Positions 17,632 through 26,074 of a stretch of 40,456 nt of DNA are shown here, in pieces (position 1 is the first letter of the stretch; each line of letters starts with the position of its first letter). Made by a program: the position numbers and the translations under genes. The stretch is from Candidatus Multivorans thiocomprendens. Lineage in GTDB: Bacteria > Acidobacteriota > Thermoanaerobaculia > Multivoradales > Multivoraceae. The stretch is from positions 1 to 40,456 of the forward strand of contig JAPVWO010000066.1 of NCBI GenBank assembly GCA_027493375.1, read 5' to 3'. Below the pieces are notes generated by a model. The model did no database searches. It saw nothing but the letters and a program-made list of their open reading frames with translations, and had not been told where the DNA came from.

Positions 17632-18843
17632 CTAGCTCTCGGTAACGCCCAGGGTGCCCCAGGGCACCCGGCCCAGCGGGTCGCGCAGGATGCGCCGTGC
17701 CACGACCATGCGGTGAACCTCGTCCGGGCCGTCGTACAGCCGCGCGTAGCGCGCCTCCCGGTACATCTTCTCGAGCGGCGTGTCGCCGGTCACACCGAGC
17801 GCGCCGTGAACCTGGATCGCGCGGTCGATCACATTGTGGAGCATTCGGGCGCCCCAGAACTTGATCAGCGAGATCTCGACCCGCGCCTGCTCGCCGCGGT
17901 CCATCGCTTCGGCTGCATCCAGGGTCATCAGCCGGGCGGCCTGGATCTCGGCCGCCGACTCGGCGACGTAGCGCTGGATCTCACCCTTCTCCGACAGGTA
18001 GGAGCCGTGCGCCCAGCGGGACTTGGCGCGGTCGCACATCAGCTCGAAGGCGCGCTGGGCCTGGCCCAGCCACCTCATGCAGTGGAAGATCCGCCCCGGG
18101 CCCAGGCGCCGCTGCGCGATGACGAAGCCCTCGCCGCGGCCGCCGAGCAGGTTGTCCTTCGGTACCCGGACGTCGTTGTAGCGCACCTCGCAGTGCTGGC
18201 CGGACGTGGTGCCCATCGTCGGCACCGCACGCACGATCTCGTAGCCGGGCGTGTCCGTCGGCACGATGATGGACGAGAACTTGCGGTGCCCCTGGGCCTC
18301 CGGCTCGGTCAACGCGAAGCAGGTCGTGAACGCGGCCCGGCTGGCGCCGCTGGTGAACCACTTGTGCCCGTTGATCACCCAGTCGTCGCCGTCGAGCACC
18401 GCGCGGGTCTGCATCAGGGTGGGATCGGAGCCGGCAACCTCCGGCTCCGTGAGGCCGACCGAGGGGTAGATGTCGCCCGCCACCAACGGCTTCAGCCAGC
18501 GTTCCCTCTGCTCGTCGCTGGCGTAGAGGTGCAGCATGATCGAGTCCTGCATCGTCGCGGAGCCGACGGCGACCTGCCCGTAGTGCGAGCGGCCGATGAT
18601 CTCGTTCAGGTAGACGAACGGCATGAGCGGCAGCCCGCCGCCGCCGATCTCCGCGGGATGCCCCAACGCCCACAGGCCCCGCTGCTTGGCCAGCGCCTTG
18701 AGCTCGGCCAGCCGGCCGCGCGTGCGGTCCTCTCCCGACTCCGAGTCCAGCTCCGGCTCGGCCGGGATCACCTCGCCGTCGATGAACTCCCGCATCCGTT
18801 CGCGGAGCTCGATCACCTCGTCCGTCAGACCGTACCTGCCCAT
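17632..18843 (-). CDS. Acyl-CoA dehydrogenase family flavoprotein
   Basis: FAD enzyme of 403 residues predicted to desaturate an acyl-CoA thioester in the cytoplasm. It has the N-terminal helical domain, the beta domain with VGLTEPEVAGSDP and INGHKWFTSGA (flavin-contacting strands), and the C-terminal helical domain with IQVHGALGVTGDTPLEKMYREAR and YDGPDEVHRMVVARRIL. That last motif is typical of the ACAD10/11-like branch, so the substrate may not be an ordinary straight chain. The ATG at 18843 has AAGGAG 6 bases upstream. It lies 82 bases downstream of a broken P450 and directly before the ceramidase-like gene on the same strand. Confidence 0.92.
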   Translation of the reverse strand: MGRYGLTDEVIELRERMREFIDGEVIPAEPELDSESGEDRTRGRLAELKALAKQRGLWALGHPAEIGGGGLPLMPFVYLNEIIGRSHYGQVAVGSATMQDSIMLHLYASDEQRERWLKPLVAGDIYPSVGLTEPEVAGSDPTLMQTRAVLDGDDWVINGHKWFTSGASRAAFTTCFALTEPEAQGHRKFSSIIVPTDTPGYEIVRAVPTMGTTSGQHCEVRYNDVRVPKDNLLGGRGEGFVIAQRRLGPGRIFHCMRWLGQAQRAFELMCDRAKSRWAHGSYLSEKGEIQRYVAESAAEIQAARLMTLDAAEAMDRGEQARVEISLIKFWGARMLHNVIDRAIQVHGALGVTGDTPLEKMYREARYARLYDGPDEVHRMVVARRILRDPLGRVPWGTLGVTES

Positions 18844-18925
18844 GCATGTCTCCTTTGACTGCGGTTTCGGGAACAGCCGCCGATGATGCCACAGAGGCAG
18901 GCACTTGTTCGCCTGCCGACTTGCG

Positions 18926-20295
18926 CTACGCGGCCTGCCCGGCTCTTCGGGGCACCACCCTGGTGCGGATGGGGCTGCTCAGGATCCCGACCTCCAGGCC
19001 GTCCGCCGGCAACTCGTCGGATTCAGGTTCCAGTCGCCATTTCCGAACCAGGGCGGCCAGTCCGGACACGAGGACGGCCATGCCCAGGGGTATGCCCCTG
19101 CAGCCCCTGGGCTCCAGGCCGAACGGCATGTAGACCCCCCGCGGGCATGCCTGTCCCTCCAGCCAGCGCTCAGGCCTGAACTCTTCGCCGTCCCGCCAGT
19201 GCTCGACCCGGCGGTGCATCACGTGGGTGACGACCTCGACCAGAGTGCCCCTCGGTATGAAGTAGCCGCCGAGCGACGTGTCCCGCACCGCCCGGCGCGG
19301 CACCAGGAGCGGAGCTGCAGGCTGAAGACGAAGCAGCTCGTTGAAGACGGCCTCGGCGTAAGGGAGCCGCTCGAGGTCCTCGGCACAGAGCGGCCGGTCG
19401 CCGGCGACGCGATCCACCTCCTCCTCGAGCCGCGCCCGAACCTCCGGATTGCGGCTCAGGTAGTGCGGAATGTAGGACATCGCATGAACAGCCGGATCCC
19501 GGGCGCCGACGAAAGCCGCGTACGCCTCGTCGCGAATCTCCGAGTCGCTGCGGAAGGACCAGTCCGAGTCTCCCCGCTCCGTCGCCTGGACGAAGTGCGC
19601 GATCAGGCTCGTTCCCGGACTTCGGGCTCCCTGGCCTTCCGGATCAAGTCGTACACGGCCGTATCGAGCGGTCTGATCGCCTTGCGCGCCTTCAGATCGT
19701 GCGGCAGGGGCAGTTTCCTGAACAGCCTGTATCCGGGCACGGCGAACACGATGAAGCTGAGCTTGGCCGCTCTCATCATGGCCAGACCCGGCCCAGGACC
19801 CAGTTCACGCCCGGCGCCGAGCATCGAAGTCGTCAGCGCGTTCCATGTGTAGCGCTCGACCTCGGCCCGGAAGTCGACGGTGCTTCCCGCCGTGAACTCC
19901 TCGGCGAAGGACGACGCTTCCGAGACGGCGATCCGCCTGAACGCCGCTGTCCGCTCGGGAGTGAACGCGGTGACCATGAGATCCGTGAGACGTCGGTGCT
20001 CGTCGCCGAACGGCGTCCTGGCAAGGCACGGGGACTGAATGACCTCGAAGGCGAAAGCTGGAGTGTCTTTCTGAAACAACTCGGGCTTCCGCACCAGATC
20101 CTCGGCGATGTCCGGGTCGAAGACCGCGCAGTGCCCGCCGTTAGGCACTTCGAAGTAGACGATGTCGCCCCAGTGCTCGTGGAGCCAGTGGAAGAAACCG
20201 GTGTAGTCCGCCGCCAGCCGGCCCATGGTCTGGAACTTCTTCCGTGGCGGGCCCGGGGGAAGCTGGCGATCCGGCTTGGCTTCTGTCTGCTGCAT
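18926..20295 (-). pseudogene. Cytochrome P450, interrupted by a frameshift
   Basis: Heme-thiolate monooxygenase split into two frames. The first part (20295-19603, 230 residues) has the proline-rich start LPPGPPRKKF and the N-terminal P450 half. It stops at 19603 after EPEVRERA. One frame over, the sequence continues without a gap (GTSLIAHFVQATERG and on into FVGARDPAVHAMSY, the I helix) and runs to 18926 with ExxR (NELLR), the meander EFRPERW and the heme loop FGLEPRGCRG with its cysteine. One missing base near 19615 explains it. The heme loop has Glu where Gly is usual, and the I-helix threonine is Pro. Either a real pseudogene or an assembly indel. Confidence 0.82.
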
Positions 20296-20425
20296 GGCTG
20301 GAACGAGCTTATCGAGACGACCTGACCGGTGTTCCCCCCCTGTCTAGAAACACGCAGCGGTGTGACCTAACATAGCCGGACGCATACGCACTAGCACCAC
20401 TGCAGGGATCCAAGGGGACCCCGGA

Positions 20426-21797
20426 GTGAAGCCGCCCCCGGGACCGAAAGGTCAGCGCCTCAGCAATCTCCGGCAGCGAACGGAGAACTAAGAGCGCGTT
20501 CGCGGACCAGCTCCGCAGCGAGTACGGAGAGATCGTCTCCTTCGAGCTTCCCTTCATGAAGTGCTGCGTCGTCTTCGACGCCGAGCTCGTTCACGAGGTC
20601 CTGGTCACGCAGCAACCGTACTTTCGACCCTGGTTCCCGGGCGATGTGACGGACGACTGGAAGTACGGCTCGATCTCGCTGCACCAGGGCGAGGAGCACC
20701 GGCGACGAGCCGAGTTCATGTCGTCGGTCTTCGCGGGCGACTCGGAGGGCGCCTACGCCGAGATCATCGCCGAAAAGGCGCTCGTCCTGAGAGAACGACT
20801 CTCCGGCGGCCAGGGCGTCGACCTCGTCAAGGAGTTCGAACGCTTCGCCTGGGACGCGATCGTCGAGATCGTCCTCGGCCGCGGCGTCGAGCTGCCCCGT
20901 CAACTGGGAGAAGACACGCTGACGCTCCAGAAGACGTACCTGCTGCTGGACATTCTTCCCGGGCCGAAACTGTTCAAGTCGCTGCCGCTGCCGGTCCTCC
21001 GACGAGGCAGGAAAAGCGTCGGGCTCGTCGACGCCGCGATCTACGGCGCCATGCAGAGAGCACGCGACTCCGGCTACTCCGGCAGGGACGTCGTCGCGCA
21101 GTACGTGCGGGCCATGGACCTCGACGGCGCCGCGGGCGGTCTGGACTCCGACCGGGCGATCCGGGACGAGCTGATCATCCTGCTGACCGGCTTCATCGAC
21201 GCGCCGGCCAGCGCCCTCACCTTCGGCGTCCACTACCTGGCCAGGAATCCCGACGTCCGTCTGGAGGTGGAGCGCGAGGCGGACGCCGTCCTGAATGGCG
21301 GGAGCATCGAGCCCGCCGACTTCGACCGGCTGCCGTACACCGGCGCCGTACTCGACGAAGTGCTCCGGATCGATCCTCCGACCGCCGTCATGCTGCCCAA
21401 GGAGGCAACCGAGGATCGCGTACTCGGCGGCCACCTGATTCCAGGGGGCACGCTCGTTCACGTGGCGATGAGGGCCTTGCACCACAGACCCGAGCACTGG
21501 GATCGGCCGTCGGACTTCAGGCCGGAGCGCTGGCTCGAGAATCCGCGCCCACCCTGTCCGGCCCACGCCTACATTCCTTTCGGTCTCGGCCCCCACTTCT
21601 GCCAGGGAATGGACATCGCCCGGAGGATCTTCGTGTTCGCCATGGCATCTCTGGCCAACCGGCTCCGGCTGGAGCCCCGGTCCACCGATCCGCCGAACCG
21701 GAACGACACCGCCGTCGGCGTCGTCGGGCCGTGGACGGCCGACGTACACGAGAGGCAGGACTCGAGCCGCCTCCAAGCAGGGGAGCAACATGCCTGA
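20426..21797 (+). pseudogene. Cytochrome P450, N-terminal frameshift
   Basis: Second, divergent P450. Codons from the GTG at 20426 give MKPPPGPKGQRLSNLRQRTEN and then a stop (TAA). The frame that carries all the rest begins at the same place with SAFADQLRSEYGEIVSFELP and runs to 21797. The two halves join at about 20489 if one base is removed, restoring a P450 of normal length (about 456 residues). Conserved parts include ExxR (DEVLR), DFRPERW and the heme loop FGLGPHFCQG. The I helix reads GFIDAPAS, lacking the usual Thr. An internal ATG at 20556 opens a 413-residue frame but would omit the N-terminal strands. The stop overlaps the next gene start by 8 bases. Confidence 0.8.
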
Positions 21798-22330
21798 TTC
21801 AGACGCAGGTTCAGGGCAGCCGGACCCGGGGATCGAGGTCGGAGATTCGAAGCCGATCCTCGTGGCCAGGATGATCGACACCTGGAACGCCGACCAGGAG
21901 ACCGTTTTCGCGACGCTCGCCCACGGCGGCCGCCACGGGGAGGCGATTCCCGAGATGCTGAACGTGGAGTTCGTTTCCCAGAAGACGATGGGAGTCGGCG
22001 CGCAGTTCCGGGAGATCCGGGACTGGACCCCCATTCAGGTGGCGTTCGCGAAGTTCGCCAAGCTGCACCAGAACGTCGTCACGTGCATCGAGTACGAGCC
22101 GCACCGGCGGGTCCGGTACACGTCGAATGGCGCCGGAGCGCGGTGGCACTCGATCTACACACTCACCCCGGTGGGCGAAGGCCGGACGCAGGTGGAGATC
22201 CGACTGGAGATCCGCCCCAAGAATCTGCTGGGCAAAATGGCTGCCGCAGTTGATGAAGGCCCCGGTCCAGGCCAGCACCGAGGCCGACTTCAAGGCGCTC
22301 AAGGCTCGCATCGAAGGCGCCGGGAGCTGA
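21790..22330 (+). pseudogene. SRPBCC-family (START-like) protein, C-terminal frameshift
   Basis: A small protein with the helix-grip fold of polyketide cyclase/START-like lipid-binding proteins: a long N-terminal part with beta strands (VARMIDTWNADQETVFATLA, EFVSQKTMGVGAQFREIRDW, TQVEIRLEIRPKNLLGK) leading to the C-terminal helix. After GKMAA the frame goes into arginine-rich nonsense and ends at 22371. One frame over, LMKAPVQASTEADFKALKAR continues and ends IEGAGS at 22330, just as such helices end. A single-base change near 22245 is implied. It overlaps the P450 stop by 8 bases, has GGGGAG 5 bases before its ATG, and was probably expressed with that P450. Confidence 0.72.
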
Positions 22331-22488
22331 GCGATCTCCGCGAGCGCCGGTCTTCCGCCGTTCCTCGATAAACCGGCGTAACTCGTTCAGGAGATTCGCC
22401 AGACGCTGAATCGTGTACCGCGTTTGGCTCAGGCCACAAAGCGATGTATCTTACCTCTGCCTTACCCTGGGAGAAGGACGACTACGCC

Positions 22489-22764
22489 ATGCCAATACCC
22501 GAACCGCTGACCACCACGCTGTCGACGAAGGGACAGGTGATCCTGCCCAAGCCCATTCGCCGGGCGCTGCGCTGGGTGGCTGGAACGCGCCTCGTCGTGG
22601 AGAGCACGCCCGACGGCGTGTTGCTCAAACCCGAGCCCGCGTTTCCCGAAACCCGGCCGCAGGACGTGTTCGCCAGTCTCGCCTGCGACGGCCCGCCGAA
22701 GTCGCTTCGGGAAATGGAGGCGAGCGTACTGGCCGAAGCCCGGCGACGGCATGAAGGCGATTGA
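22489..22764 (+). CDS. vapB: AbrB/MazE-type antitoxin (VapB-like)
   Basis: Ninety-one residues with an N-terminal SpoVT/AbrB swapped-hairpin domain (TTTLSTKGQVILPKPIRRAL, then GTRLVVESTPDGVLLKPE), which binds DNA as a dimer, and a C-terminal tail (about residues 50-91) that would wrap and inhibit the toxin. The next gene encodes a PIN toxin and overlaps its end by 14 bases, which confirms the pairing. The ATG at 22489 gives the normal start; an in-frame ATG at 22444 would add 15 residues. Confidence 0.88.
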   Translation: MPIPEPLTTTLSTKGQVILPKPIRRALRWVAGTRLVVESTPDGVLLKPEPAFPETRPQDVFASLACDGPPKSLREMEASVLAEARRRHEGD

Positions 22765-23137
22765 TACCAACGTCGTCGTCCGCTACCTGATCGCAGACGA
22801 CCCGGGACAGGTCGCCAAAGCAAGAGCCGCGATCGAGACGGGAAGCGTCTTCGTGAGCACGACCGTTCTCCTGGAGAGCGAGTGGGTCCTGCGCGGCGTG
22901 TACGGCCTCGCCCGCCAGGACGTAGCGAAGGCCCTCCGGGCCCTCTCGGGCCTGCCGAACATCTCGGTCGAGAGTCCGAACCTGCTCGTCGAGGCGCTCG
23001 ACCGAGCCGAGAAGGGCATGGACTTCGCCGATGCACTGCATCTTGGCGCTGCCGCTCATTGCGACGCCATGCTCACGTTCGACCGCCGCTTCATCGAAGC
23101 GGCCGGGGACGCAGCGCCCGAGGTCACCGAGCCCTGA
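22751..23137 (+). CDS. vapC: PIN-domain ribonuclease toxin (VapC-like)
   Basis: A 128-residue PIN domain, a magnesium-dependent RNase that usually cleaves tRNA or rRNA. The acidic active-site set is complete: D5 (MKAIDTNVVVRYL), E42 (STTVLLESEWVLRG), D91/D94 (GMDFADALHLGAA) and D111 (MLTFDRRF). Its ATG lies inside the last codons of the antitoxin gene, so the two are translationally coupled. I see nothing that suggests inactivation. Confidence 0.9.
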   Translation: MKAIDTNVVVRYLIADDPGQVAKARAAIETGSVFVSTTVLLESEWVLRGVYGLARQDVAKALRALSGLPNISVESPNLLVEALDRAEKGMDFADALHLGAAAHCDAMLTFDRRFIEAAGDAAPEVTEP

Positions 23138-23212
23138 CGTTCCTTCCCGCGTCCCTCGGCCGGCAGGTGGCGTTAGTCGCTGCCGAGTTTCGGGCAAGCC
23201 GGCCGGTCGTGC

Positions 23213-23325
23213 CACCGTGGCCGAGACGCTCGTTGATCCCGTCGACCGAACGGAGCCGCGCCGTCTCGCCGCAGCCGGAGGAGCCGATCAGGGAGGTGAT
23301 CGCGGCGGCCCGAAGAGATCGACGG
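23213..23325 (-). pseudogene. Fragment of a second pstB (Walker A region)
   Basis: On the minus strand this stretch reads RAAAITSLIGSSGCGETARL followed by RSVDGINERLG. It closely matches the pstB2 segment RAGAITSLIGPSGCGKTTLL then RSVNRINERLG at about 24200-24310, and the DNA match is high over roughly 105 bases. The Walker A lysine is Glu here and nothing of the gene continues on either side. It is a remnant of a duplicated or lost PstB-like ATPase, lying about 290 bases past the 3' end of the intact pst operon. Confidence 0.75.
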
Positions 23326-23376
23326 GCTGGTAGCCTTCATCGGCCGGACGCAATCGCCCCGCAGGGAGGACTGTTC

Positions 23377-23607
23377 GTGGCTGCCTTCACGCTCGACTAC
23401 TGGATCGACGATGGCTGGTACGTCGGCAAGCTCAGGGAAGTTCCCGGGATCTTCAGCCAGGGGAAGACCCTCGATGAACTGAAACCCAACATCGAGGACG
23501 CTCTCGAGTTGGTGTTGGAGGCAGAGTTCCTCTGCTGCCGCCCAATGCAAAGCCGTCGCATCGCGTTCAACTCGTGCCCGGAATCGTCGAGACGGCGTCT
23601 ACGCTGA
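23377..23607 (+). CDS. HicB-like orphan antitoxin, C-terminus possibly broken
   Basis: A 76-residue product whose first 50 residues are typical of HicB-like proteins (DYWIDDGWYVGKLREVPGIF, then SQGKTLDELKPNIEDALELVLE). The last 25 residues (CCRPMQSRRIAFNSCPESSRR) do not look like the family and may come from a frameshift. GTG start with AGGGAGGA 6 bases upstream. No hicA lies next to it. The gene ends 6 bases before the pstB2 stop on the opposite strand. Confidence 0.6.
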   Translation: MAAFTLDYWIDDGWYVGKLREVPGIFSQGKTLDELKPNIEDALELVLEAEFLCCRPMQSRRIAFNSCPESSRRRLR

Positions 23608-23613
23608 CCTTCG

Positions 23614-24417
23614 CTACCCGTACCGTCCCTCGATGTAGGCCGCCGTCTGGCTGTTCGCCGGGTTCAGGAACATCGACGCCGTGTCGCTGTGCTCGATGAT
23701 CTCGCCGAGCAGCATGAACACGCATTCCTCGCTGGCCCGGCGGGCCTGCGCCATGTTGTGGGTGACGATCAGGATCGTGTATTCGCCGCGGAGCTTCCAG
23801 ATCAGCTCCTCGACGGCCTCCGTGCCGGCGGGATCGAGCGCCGAGCACGGTTCGTCCATCAGCAGCAGTCTCGGCTTGACCGGCAGAAGGCGCGCGATGC
23901 ACAGCTTCTGCTGCTGCTCGAGCGAGAGCTCGGTGCCGCGGCGATCGAGCGAGTCCTTCAGTTCGTCCCAGAGCAGCACCTCGCGCAGCGCCTCCTCGAC
24001 GATCCGGTCGCTCTCCCCCCTGTTCGGCGGCCGCCCGTCGGGCAGGTGGACGCGGGTTCCGAACAGGACGTTGTCCCTCACGGACAACGGCAACGGGTTG
24101 GGACGCTGGAAGACCATGCCGACCTGCTTGCGAAGCTGAGCGAGCTCGACCGACGGGTCGAGCACGTCGAGGCCCCAGAGCCGGATGCTGCCGGTCGCGC
24201 GCACGTAGCCGAGACGCTCGTTGATCCGGTTGACCGACCGGAGCAGCGTCGTCTTGCCGCAGCCGGAAGGGCCGATCAGGGAGGTGATCGCGCCGGCCCG
24301 CACCCGAAGATCCACGTCGAGCAGGGCCTGGAAGTCGCCGTACCAGAGGTTCAGCTTCTCGACCAGGATCGCCGCCGACGCGTCGACAGTGTCCGAGGTC
24401 ACCGGCTCCGCGCTCAT
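23614..24417 (-). CDS. pstB: Phosphate ABC transporter ATPase, second copy (PstB2)
   Basis: Nucleotide-binding subunit of the Pst phosphate importer, 267 residues. Walker A GPSGCGKT (49-56), Q-loop VFQ (Q104), Walker B LLLMDEPCSALDP (184-196) and switch His in VTHN (H220) are all canonical. The ABC signature is not: ELSLEQQQK replaces LSGGQQQR, so both glycines are lost. Because each ATP site in an ABC dimer uses the signature of the opposite subunit, this defect falls on the site formed with PstB1's Walker motifs. The ATG overlaps the pstB1 stop (ATGA). The frame is open far upstream but only as a shadow of pstB1. Confidence 0.92.
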   Translation of the reverse strand: MSAEPVTSDTVDASAAILVEKLNLWYGDFQALLDVDLRVRAGAITSLIGPSGCGKTTLLRSVNRINERLGYVRATGSIRLWGLDVLDPSVELAQLRKQVGMVFQRPNPLPLSVRDNVLFGTRVHLPDGRPPNRGESDRIVEEALREVLLWDELKDSLDRRGTELSLEQQQKLCIARLLPVKPRLLLMDEPCSALDPAGTEAVEELIWKLRGEYTILIVTHNMAQARRASEECVFMLLGEIIEHSDTASMFLNPANSQTAAYIEGRYG

Positions 24418-25202
24418 CCGAACTTCCCTTCCACGTAGGCCGTCGTGCGCGGGTCCTGGGCGCCGCCCTCGAACATGGCTTCCGTCTCGGTCACTTCGAC
24501 CAGCTCGCCGGTCAGGAAGAAGGCGGTCCGGGACGCCAGCCGCCGCGCCTGCTGGACGAGGTTCGTGACCAGCACGATCGTCATCTCGGACTTGAGCTCC
24601 GCCAGCACCTCCTCGATCCGCATCGTCGTCACCGGATCGACCGCGATCGAGAACTCGTCGAGCAACAGGATCGACGGGTCCTGCGACAGGGCGCGGGCGA
24701 TCGTCAGCCGCTGCTGCTGGCCGCCGGAGAGCAGGCTGCCCAGGGAATCGAGCCGGTCCTTCACCTCGTCCCAGAGCGCCGCCCGGCGGAGGCAGCGCTC
24801 GACGATCACGTCCAGGTCCGCCCTCTTCCGCGTTCGCCGCAGCCGGGCCGACAGGGCGACGTTGTCGTAGATGGAGAGCGGCAGGCCCACGGGCAGCGGA
24901 AAGACGACGCCGATCCGCTGCCGCAGGGCGTAGGGATTGCGCCAGCTTCGAACGTCCCGCCCCTCGACGCGCACGCTGCCCGACACCTCCATGCCCGCCG
25001 TCATCAGGTCCATGCGGTTGATGGCGCGCAGAAACGACGTCTTGCCGCTGTTCGCCGGCCCGATGATGCCGAAGATCTCGTGGCTCGGCACGTGCAGCGT
25101 GACGCGCGAAAGCGCCAGCTTGCCGTGGTAGCGGATCGCCAGATCCTCGACCTCGATCGCGCGGTCGGGGACCTCGCTCGCCTGGACGGGAACGCTCACC
25201 AC
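24414..25202 (-). CDS. Phosphate ABC transporter ATPase, divergent copy (PstB1)
   Basis: A PstB paralogue of 262 residues. Walker A GPANSGKT (48-55) and the signature LSGGQQQR (158-165) are intact. The Q-loop Gln is replaced (VFPLP for VFQ), Walker B is followed by DEFSIAVD and not DEPCSALD, and the switch His is Asn (VTNLVQQ, N214). Those changes usually lower hydrolysis at the site built on this subunit. It sits between pstA and pstB2, starts on GTG overlapping the pstA stop, and is translationally coupled to both neighbours. The intact signature would complete the PstB2 site, so an obligate PstB1-PstB2 heterodimer is likely. Confidence 0.88.
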   Translation of the reverse strand: MVSVPVQASEVPDRAIEVEDLAIRYHGKLALSRVTLHVPSHEIFGIIGPANSGKTSFLRAINRMDLMTAGMEVSGSVRVEGRDVRSWRNPYALRQRIGVVFPLPVGLPLSIYDNVALSARLRRTRKRADLDVIVERCLRRAALWDEVKDRLDSLGSLLSGGQQQRLTIARALSQDPSILLLDEFSIAVDPVTTMRIEEVLAELKSEMTIVLVTNLVQQARRLASRTAFFLTGELVEVTETEAMFEGGAQDPRTTAYVEGKFG

Positions 25203-26065
25203 TTCTTGCGGCCCCGCAGGTAGACACGGAAGGCGATCGAGATCCCGTTCATCGCCAGCACCATGGAGATCAGGACCAGTGCGACGCCGAAGGGCATGTG
25301 CTCCGGCACGTCCGGCACCTGGGTCGAGATGACGAACAGGTGCAGCGACATCGCCATCGTCTGGTCAAGCACCCCCTGCGGCAGGAAGGGAAGGAAGAAC
25401 GCGGCGCCGGTGAACATGATCGGGGCCGTTTCGCCCGACGTGCGGGACACCTCCAGGATGACTCCGGTGAGGATGCCGCTGATCGAGTTCGGCAGCACGA
25501 TCTTGCGGATCGTCTGCCAGCGCGTGGCGCCCATGTTCCAGCACGCCTCGCGGAAGGCGAGCGGCACGGTCTGGAGCGACTCCCTGGTGGCGACGATGAC
25601 CACCGGCAGCGTCATGACCGCCAGCGTCAGGCTGGCCGCCAGGACGCTGGTGCCGAAGCGGAAGAAGATGACGAACGCGCCGAGGCCGAACAGCGCGTGG
25701 ACGATGGAAGGCACGCCGGCCAAGTTGATGATCGCCAGGTTGATCGCCCGGGTGAGTCGGTTGTCCGGCGCGTACTCACTCAGGTAGAGCGCCGCCGCCA
25801 CGCCGACCGGCACGGAAGCGATCAGGGCGACGACGACCAGCCACACCGTACCGACGAGGGCCGGCAGGATGCCGCCCGCGGTCATGTTGTTCATCGGCTG
25901 GGTGAACAGGAATTCCCACGAGATCGCCGGTCCGCCGCGGACGATGAGGACGCCGAGGATGAGGGCGACCGGCAGGATCAGCATGCAGGTCATCCACAGG
26001 AAGAGGAGCCGGAACAGACCCTCGACCTTCCGGTTGCGGCGGTTCTGTGCGGTCGCTTCGAACAT
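25196..26065 (-). CDS. pstA: Phosphate ABC transporter permease PstA
   Basis: Inner-membrane permease of 289 residues with about six hydrophobic segments and the cytoplasmic EAA loop that contacts the ATPase (REACWNMGATRWQTIRKIVLP). Family-typical sequence includes GGILPALVGTVWLV, YLSEYAP, NLAGVPSIVHALFGLG and RTSGETAPIMFTGAAF. The gene starts 9 bases after pstC and overlaps pstB1 by a few bases. Confidence 0.94.
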   Translation of the reverse strand: MFEATAQNRRNRKVEGLFRLLFLWMTCMLILPVALILGVLIVRGGPAISWEFLFTQPMNNMTAGGILPALVGTVWLVVVALIASVPVGVAAALYLSEYAPDNRLTRAINLAIINLAGVPSIVHALFGLGAFVIFFRFGTSVLAASLTLAVMTLPVVIVATRESLQTVPLAFREACWNMGATRWQTIRKIVLPNSISGILTGVILEVSRTSGETAPIMFTGAAFFLPFLPQGVLDQTMAMSLHLFVISTQVPDVPEHMPFGVALVLISMVLAMNGISIAFRVYLRGRKKW

Positions 26066-26074
26066 GGCGCCTCG

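Noticed and set aside
19600..19620. Programmed ribosomal frameshift in the P450 gene
   Set aside because: No slippery heptamer or downstream pseudoknot is apparent, P450s are not known to be made this way, and two neighbouring genes show similar single-base breaks, so mutation or assembly error is simpler.
24418..25227. Fusion of pstB2 with a long N-terminal extension
   Set aside because: The open frame runs upstream inside pstB1 with an arginine- and proline-rich translation. The ATGA overlap at 24414-24417 gives a normal PstB start.
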